Assembly (NCBI GenBank): GCA_040902105.1
Contig: JBBDXW010000033.1
Coordinates: 1-64,000, forward strand
DNA from: IDS-8 sp040902105
GTDB taxonomy: Bacteria; Pseudomonadota; Gammaproteobacteria; Steroidobacterales; Woeseiaceae
Direction of reading: 5' to 3'
Length of the DNA stretch: 64,000 nucleotides
Shown in pieces: positions 60,164-64,000 of the stretch; positions within the stretch are counted from its first letter, which is position 1; each line of letters opens with the position of its first letter. Both the position numbers and the translations under genes were made by a program. The notes under the pieces are model-generated. The model made no database searches and was not told the DNA's origin. It was given only the letters and a program-made list of their open reading frames with translations.

Positions 60164-62350
60164 TCAGCCAAGCTTCAACGGCAGACTGTGAAACGGTTTG
60201 CCCGTGGCCGCAAACAGGGCATTTGCCACAGCCGGGGCAATGGGCGGCGTGCCCGGCTCCCCGACGCCGGTCGGCGGCTCTGTCGACGGCACAATGTGCA
60301 CTTCTATTTCGGGCATCTGGTCGATACGCAGCACCTGGTAGTCGTGAAAATTCGATTCCACGACCTGGCCTTCGTTGAGGGTGATTTCGCTCATGAGCAG
60401 CGGCGACAGGCCGAACCCTATGCCGCTTTCCATTTGCGCCACGATCACGTCGGGATTGACCGCGATGCCGCAGTCGACGGCGCAAACAACCCGCTCGACT
60501 TTGAATCCGCCGTTTTTCTGCAGCGAAATCTCGGCAACCTGCGCAACAAACGAGTTGAACGACTCGTGCACCGCAACGCCGCGCGTGCGGCCCTTGGGCA
60601 GTTCCGTGCCCCAGCTCGCTTTTTCGGCCGCGAGCTTGAGGGCGCCCCGGTGGCGGGGATGTTCCTTTAACAATGCCATGCGGAATTCGACCGGATCGCG
60701 ACCGGCCGCGTGCGCCAATTCGTCGACGAAGGCTTCTGTGGAGTAGGCGGTGTGCGTATGCCCGACAGAGCGCCACCATTGGACAGGAACGCCCAGATCG
60801 ACGGTGTGCAGCTCAACGCGCAGATTCGGTATCCGGTACGGCAACGTGGACGCGCCTTCGACCGACGTCGCATCGATGCCGTTCTGCACCATGAATTCCT
60901 CGAACGGCGTGCCGGCAAGTATGGATTGCCCGACGATGCGCTGTTCCCACGCCAACGGGTTGCCTTCCTCGTCCAGCCCGGCGCGGATCCTGTGTACGTA
61001 CATCGGCCTGAAATAACCGGCACGGGTATCGTCCTCGCGGGTCCACACCAGCTTGATCGGAGTACCTTTTTTCGCTTTTGCGATGTGCGCCGCCTCAACC
61101 ACGTAGTCGGAGTGCGGGTTCGCCCGGCGGCCGAAACTGCCGCCGGCGTAGAGCGTGTTGATCTTTACCTGTTCCACCGGGATGCCGAGCAACGATGCAA
61201 CCGTGCCTTGGTCGCCCGTCTGTAACTGCGCGCCGTTCCAGATTTCGCAAGTCCCCGCGTTGACCTGTACGACGCAATTCATCGGTTCCATCGTGGCGTG
61301 CGCCAGGAACGGGAATTCGTAGGTTGCCTCGATCACCCTGGCGACCCGTGTCATCGCCGCACTCGTGTCTCCGTCATTGCGGGCCGCGAGTCCGGGTTTT
61401 TCAACGAGAGACTTGTACTCGCCGAGGATATCGGCGCTGCTGCGCTTGAATGCTTCGCTCTCGTCCCATTCGACTTCGAGCAGGTCCCGGCCTTTCTTCG
61501 CGCTCCAGAAATCCGTCGCCAGTACAGCCACTCCAGTCGGAATCTGCACCACGTCGATCACGCCTTGCTGGTCCCGGGTGCGCTGATCCCTGACGTTTTT
61601 CACTTTGCCGCCGAAACGGGGCGCATGCAGGACCACGGCTGTCAGCATGCCTTTCATCTTGATGTCTTGGGTGAAGATCGCGGTGCCGTCGGTCTTGCCG
61701 GTATCCTTGCGCGGCAGGGACTTGCCGATATAGCTGAAGTCTTTTGGTTCTTTCAGCGTCAGCGATTGCGGATCGGGCACCGGCTGCGCCGCGGCCAGCG
61801 TACTCAGTTCGCCGTAGGTAGCGCTGCGGCCCGAAGACTTGTGGCTCATTACGCCCTTGTTTACGGTGATTTCCGTTGCCGGAACGTCCCATTGCGCGGC
61901 AGCAGCGGCGATCAGCATGAATCTGGCCGCAGCGCCGGCTCTGCGCATTTGCTCGTAGGAGTTGGCGATCGCCGTGCTGCCGCCGGTACCCTGCGTCGGT
62001 CCCATCAGCAGATTGTTGTAGCGCGATACGTCGGCAGGCGCGCTTTCGGCAACGATCTGACTCCAGTCGGCGTCGAGTTCTTCCGCCACCAGGGTTGTGA
62101 GGCCGGTATAGGTGCCCTGGCCCATTTCCAGATGTTTGATCACGACCGCGATGCTGTTGTCGGGGTTGATACGAATAAATGCGTTCGGAGCGAATGCTCC
62201 ATTCGATTTTGTGATGATGGCTGCGTCGGCTTCCGCTGCCGCCCTGGATGGAGAAAGCGAGACGCCGATCGTGAGGCCCGCGCCTGCGATACCGATTGCC
62301 TTCAGGAAGTCACGCCGGGTCGTCGACTCGAACGGTTTGGCTGTGAACAT
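60164..62350 (-). CDS. Molybdopterin-binding subunit of a xanthine dehydrogenase-family hydroxylase, Tat-exported
   Basis: The 728-residue protein has a twin-arginine signal (STTRRDFLKAIGIAG) and the large molybdenum-cofactor subunit of the isoquinoline 1-oxidoreductase/aldehyde oxidase type: MGQGTYTGLTTLVAEELDADW, GTGGSTAIANSYEQMR, LYAGGSFGRRANPHSDYVVEA, and VGEPGTPPIAPAVANAL with the catalytic Glu. AAGGAG precedes the ATG at 62350. With the adjoining iron-sulfur subunit it forms a two-subunit periplasmic hydroxylase for an aldehyde or N-heterocycle; electrons probably go to a cytochrome not encoded nearby. Confidence 0.92.
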   Translation of the reverse strand: MFTAKPFESTTRRDFLKAIGIAGAGLTIGVSLSPSRAAAEADAAIITKSNGAFAPNAFIRINPDNSIAVVIKHLEMGQGTYTGLTTLVAEELDADWSQIVAESAPADVSRYNNLLMGPTQGTGGSTAIANSYEQMRRAGAAARFMLIAAAAAQWDVPATEITVNKGVMSHKSSGRSATYGELSTLAAAQPVPDPQSLTLKEPKDFSYIGKSLPRKDTGKTDGTAIFTQDIKMKGMLTAVVLHAPRFGGKVKNVRDQRTRDQQGVIDVVQIPTGVAVLATDFWSAKKGRDLLEVEWDESEAFKRSSADILGEYKSLVEKPGLAARNDGDTSAAMTRVARVIEATYEFPFLAHATMEPMNCVVQVNAGTCEIWNGAQLQTGDQGTVASLLGIPVEQVKINTLYAGGSFGRRANPHSDYVVEAAHIAKAKKGTPIKLVWTREDDTRAGYFRPMYVHRIRAGLDEEGNPLAWEQRIVGQSILAGTPFEEFMVQNGIDATSVEGASTLPYRIPNLRVELHTVDLGVPVQWWRSVGHTHTAYSTEAFVDELAHAAGRDPVEFRMALLKEHPRHRGALKLAAEKASWGTELPKGRTRGVAVHESFNSFVAQVAEISLQKNGGFKVERVVCAVDCGIAVNPDVIVAQMESGIGFGLSPLLMSEITLNEGQVVESNFHDYQVLRIDQMPEIEVHIVPSTEPPTGVGEPGTPPIAPAVANALFAATGKPFHSLPLKLG

Positions 62351-62360
62351 GTCCCACTCC

Positions 62361-62819
62361 TTATGCGAGGTTCGCGGCTGCGGTCTTGATTGCCGCACGA
62401 ATACGTACGTACGTGGCGCAACGACAGATATTGCCGGACATTGCGCGGTCGATGTCGTCGTCGCCTGGCCGACGATTCGTCTGAAGCAATGCGGCTGCGG
62501 ACATGATTTGCCCGGACTGGCAGTAACCACATTGCGGCACGGCGTGTTGCTCCCACGCCGCCTGCACGGCCTTCGCTTCTTTCGACTTTATTCCCTCAAT
62601 AGTCGTGATGCGCTTGCCCGCCATTGCCGAGACCGGGGTCACGCAAGACCGGACCGCGGCACCATCTACATGCACCGTACACGCGCCGCACAGCGCCATG
62701 CCGCATCCGTATTTCGTGCCGGTGAGTTCGATGTGGTCGCGGATAGCCCACAAGAGCGGCGTATCCGGCGCGGCATCGATCGTATGGTCGACGTCGTTGA
62801 CATTGATGGTGATGGGCAT
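62361..62819 (-). CDS. Two [2Fe-2S] cluster subunit of the molybdenum hydroxylase
   Basis: The 152-residue protein has a plant-type [2Fe-2S] ferredoxin domain (YGCGMALCGACTVHVDG) followed by the helical second cluster domain (CGYCQSGQIM; GNICRCATYVRIR). It passes electrons out of the molybdenum subunit encoded 10 bases downstream. There is no signal peptide, so it is presumably exported in complex with its Tat-tagged partner. GAGGAGATCGAT lies before the ATG at 62819. Confidence 0.95.
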   Translation of the reverse strand: MPITINVNDVDHTIDAAPDTPLLWAIRDHIELTGTKYGCGMALCGACTVHVDGAAVRSCVTPVSAMAGKRITTIEGIKSKEAKAVQAAWEQHAVPQCGYCQSGQIMSAAALLQTNRRPGDDDIDRAMSGNICRCATYVRIRAAIKTAAANLA

Positions 62820-63006
62820 ATCGATCTCCTCGGTACTTTTCGAGTATAGACGGTGCGAAGCAAGTTGCAGGACGCGTGCATCCGACCCATAAACTATGAG
62901 CCTGCTGACCCCTCCGCGGTTATCAGGAAAGTACGTCATGTTTGCACAAAACTCCGAGCGAGAGGCTGAATTACGAACAGAACGGTTACTTTGATGCAAT
63001 AATCCT

Positions 63007-63915
63007 GTGGCTTCTCTATGTCTTCCTGTGTGGATCGCAAGCGCCGTGAAATTATGCTCCGAACTGGCCGAATCGATCAGCCGTCACGTCACCGGTGACG
63101 GCGAACAGGGCACGCCGATTCCCGGGCTCGTTCTGTACCGCAGGAGTTACGCGCTTTCTCGCACCCCGGGCATATACAAACCCTCAATCTGCGTGGTCGC
63201 CCAGGGCCGCAAACGCATGCACTACGGCGACAACAGTCATAGCTACGATCCAGACAACTATTTGATCAATTCGCTGACTTTGCCGGCCGAGGCAGAGATA
63301 TTCGATGTTTCGCCTGAGCAGCCGTTTCTGGCGCTGATACTCAGTATCGACCGCCTGATCGTCAGTCGCCTCATGATCGACATGGATGCACAGTCAGCCA
63401 GACCCGAAATAGCCGGCGTGCCGGGCATTTGCGTATCGAGCCCGCTAACCGAGCGCCTCCGCCTGGGCTTCACTCGCCTCCTGTGCCTGCTCGACGATCC
63501 GCTCGACCATTCGATACTTGCACCGGGCCTGCTGTACGAGCTCCATTACGAGGTACTGCGAGGTCCGCACGGTTACCTGCTGCGCAATTGCGTACACAAC
63601 GACTCTCGCGCGAACCGCATCGCTCCGATCGTTCATCACATCGAGGAAAACTTTCACCGGCCGCTGAACATTGAATCGATCGCCGGTTTCGCCGGCATGA
63701 GTGAATCGACTCTGTATCAGTACTTCAGGGACGTCACCTCAATGTCGCCGATGCAGTTCGTGAAGAGCTTGCGACTGCATCAGGCTCGAATGTTGTTGTT
63801 AAGCGGTAGCCAGGCGAGCGAAGCATGCTATCGCGTCGGCTACGGCAGTCCGTCTCAGTTCAGCCGCGAGTTCAAGCGCTTTTTCGGCGACTTGCCGAGC
63901 GAGGTGACTCGCTAG
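63007..63915 (+). CDS. AraC family transcriptional regulator
   Basis: The 302-residue protein has an AraC-N cupin-like domain (IPGLVLYRRSYALSRTPGIYKPSICVVAQGRKRMHYGD) and a C-terminal pair of helix-turn-helix motifs (LNIESIAGFAGMSESTLYQYFRDVTSMSPMQFVKSLRLHQAR; CYRVGYGSPSQFSREFKRFFG). This resembles regulators found next to aldehyde-handling enzymes such as YqhC. It is divergent from the molybdenum hydroxylase and likely controls it. Start is GTG at 63007 or a GTG eight codons later. Confidence 0.9.
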   Translation: MASLCLPVWIASAVKLCSELAESISRHVTGDGEQGTPIPGLVLYRRSYALSRTPGIYKPSICVVAQGRKRMHYGDNSHSYDPDNYLINSLTLPAEAEIFDVSPEQPFLALILSIDRLIVSRLMIDMDAQSARPEIAGVPGICVSSPLTERLRLGFTRLLCLLDDPLDHSILAPGLLYELHYEVLRGPHGYLLRNCVHNDSRANRIAPIVHHIEENFHRPLNIESIAGFAGMSESTLYQYFRDVTSMSPMQFVKSLRLHQARMLLLSGSQASEACYRVGYGSPSQFSREFKRFFGDLPSEVTR

Positions 63916-63972
63916 TGCACCCCGTCGCAAATAATCGACCATTCTCGCGGCGCCTTTTCGCGTCTGGCGGCG
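63915..63972. mobile_element. MITE-like long palindrome, GTGCACCCCG family (copy 3, left part)
   Basis: The first 58 bases match copies 1 and 2 from the terminal GTGCACCCCG as far as TCTGGCGGCG, after which the sequence departs (TACCGCCCGGG). The element starts on the last base of the AraC stop codon (CTAG-TGCACC). Either this copy is truncated or a different core begins here; the window ends at 64000. Confidence 0.8.
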
Positions 63973-64000
63973 TACCGCCCGGGATACAGCGGACGGCCGT

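Overview
The window is a 64 kb, GC-rich, densely coded piece of a bacterial chromosome. Three runs of exactly ten Ns show it is a draft scaffold. The gene set points to a gammaproteobacterium: PlsB-type acyltransferase, CbpA/CbpM co-chaperone pair, MtgA, TrhO and KdpDE-like regulators, in unlinked housekeeping blocks. A poorly cultured lineage near Woeseiales, Chromatiales or Steroidobacterales would fit, but that placement is a guess from gene content. I see no tRNA, rRNA, CRISPR array, transposase, phage block or plasmid functions.

Layout. 0-8.6 kb: a PLP-dependent deaminase or desulfhydrase, two long palindromic elements, an orphan contractile-tail sheath gene, two Crp/Fnr regulators, and an envelope-stress group (DUF3096, GlsB, a diguanylate cyclase, a DUF4398 plus OmpA lipoprotein pair). 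A common 16-bp palindrome stands before the second regulator, glsB and the DUF4398-ompA operon. 8.6-21.5 kb: exported or catabolic hydrolases (oxoprolinase/hydantoinase fusion, P1 peptidase, DUF885 metallopeptidase, amidohydrolase, gamma-glutamyltransferase, phosphoesterase) with mtgA among them; much of this could serve peptide and gamma-glutamyl salvage. 21.5-24.9 kb: a probable stand-alone small RNA, cbpM-cbpA, DUF1697, an outer-membrane barrel and a second DUF3096 gene. 25-37 kb: DUF3500, cyclophilin, GH31, PhzF, a CGNR regulator facing a three-gene operon, LigB-type dioxygenase, cupin and a P2-type cation ATPase.

37-48 kb: a very large membrane protein carrying a TonB-box-like motif, small lipoproteins, paired DUF4242 proteins, two overlapping DUF697-like GTPases, an alkyltransferase-like protein and a hydrolase. 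47.7-52.7 kb: a four-gene trehalose operon (otsB, GH15, otsA, glk) that could make trehalose, hydrolyse it and recapture glucose. 52.7-60 kb: plsB-trhO, then a KdpE/short-KdpD pair divergent from trkH. 60-64 kb: a two-subunit molybdenum hydroxylase divergent from an AraC regulator.

The most distinctive non-coding content is a set of long hairpin repeats. One family ends in GTGCACCCCG and lies just upstream of two genes, where its edge supplies a -10-like hexamer. A second family shares termini but has exchangeable cores. A third is a nested 182-bp palindrome. A short GTTGGAG hairpin sits downstream of plus-strand genes. Several start at, or within a base of, a stop codon.
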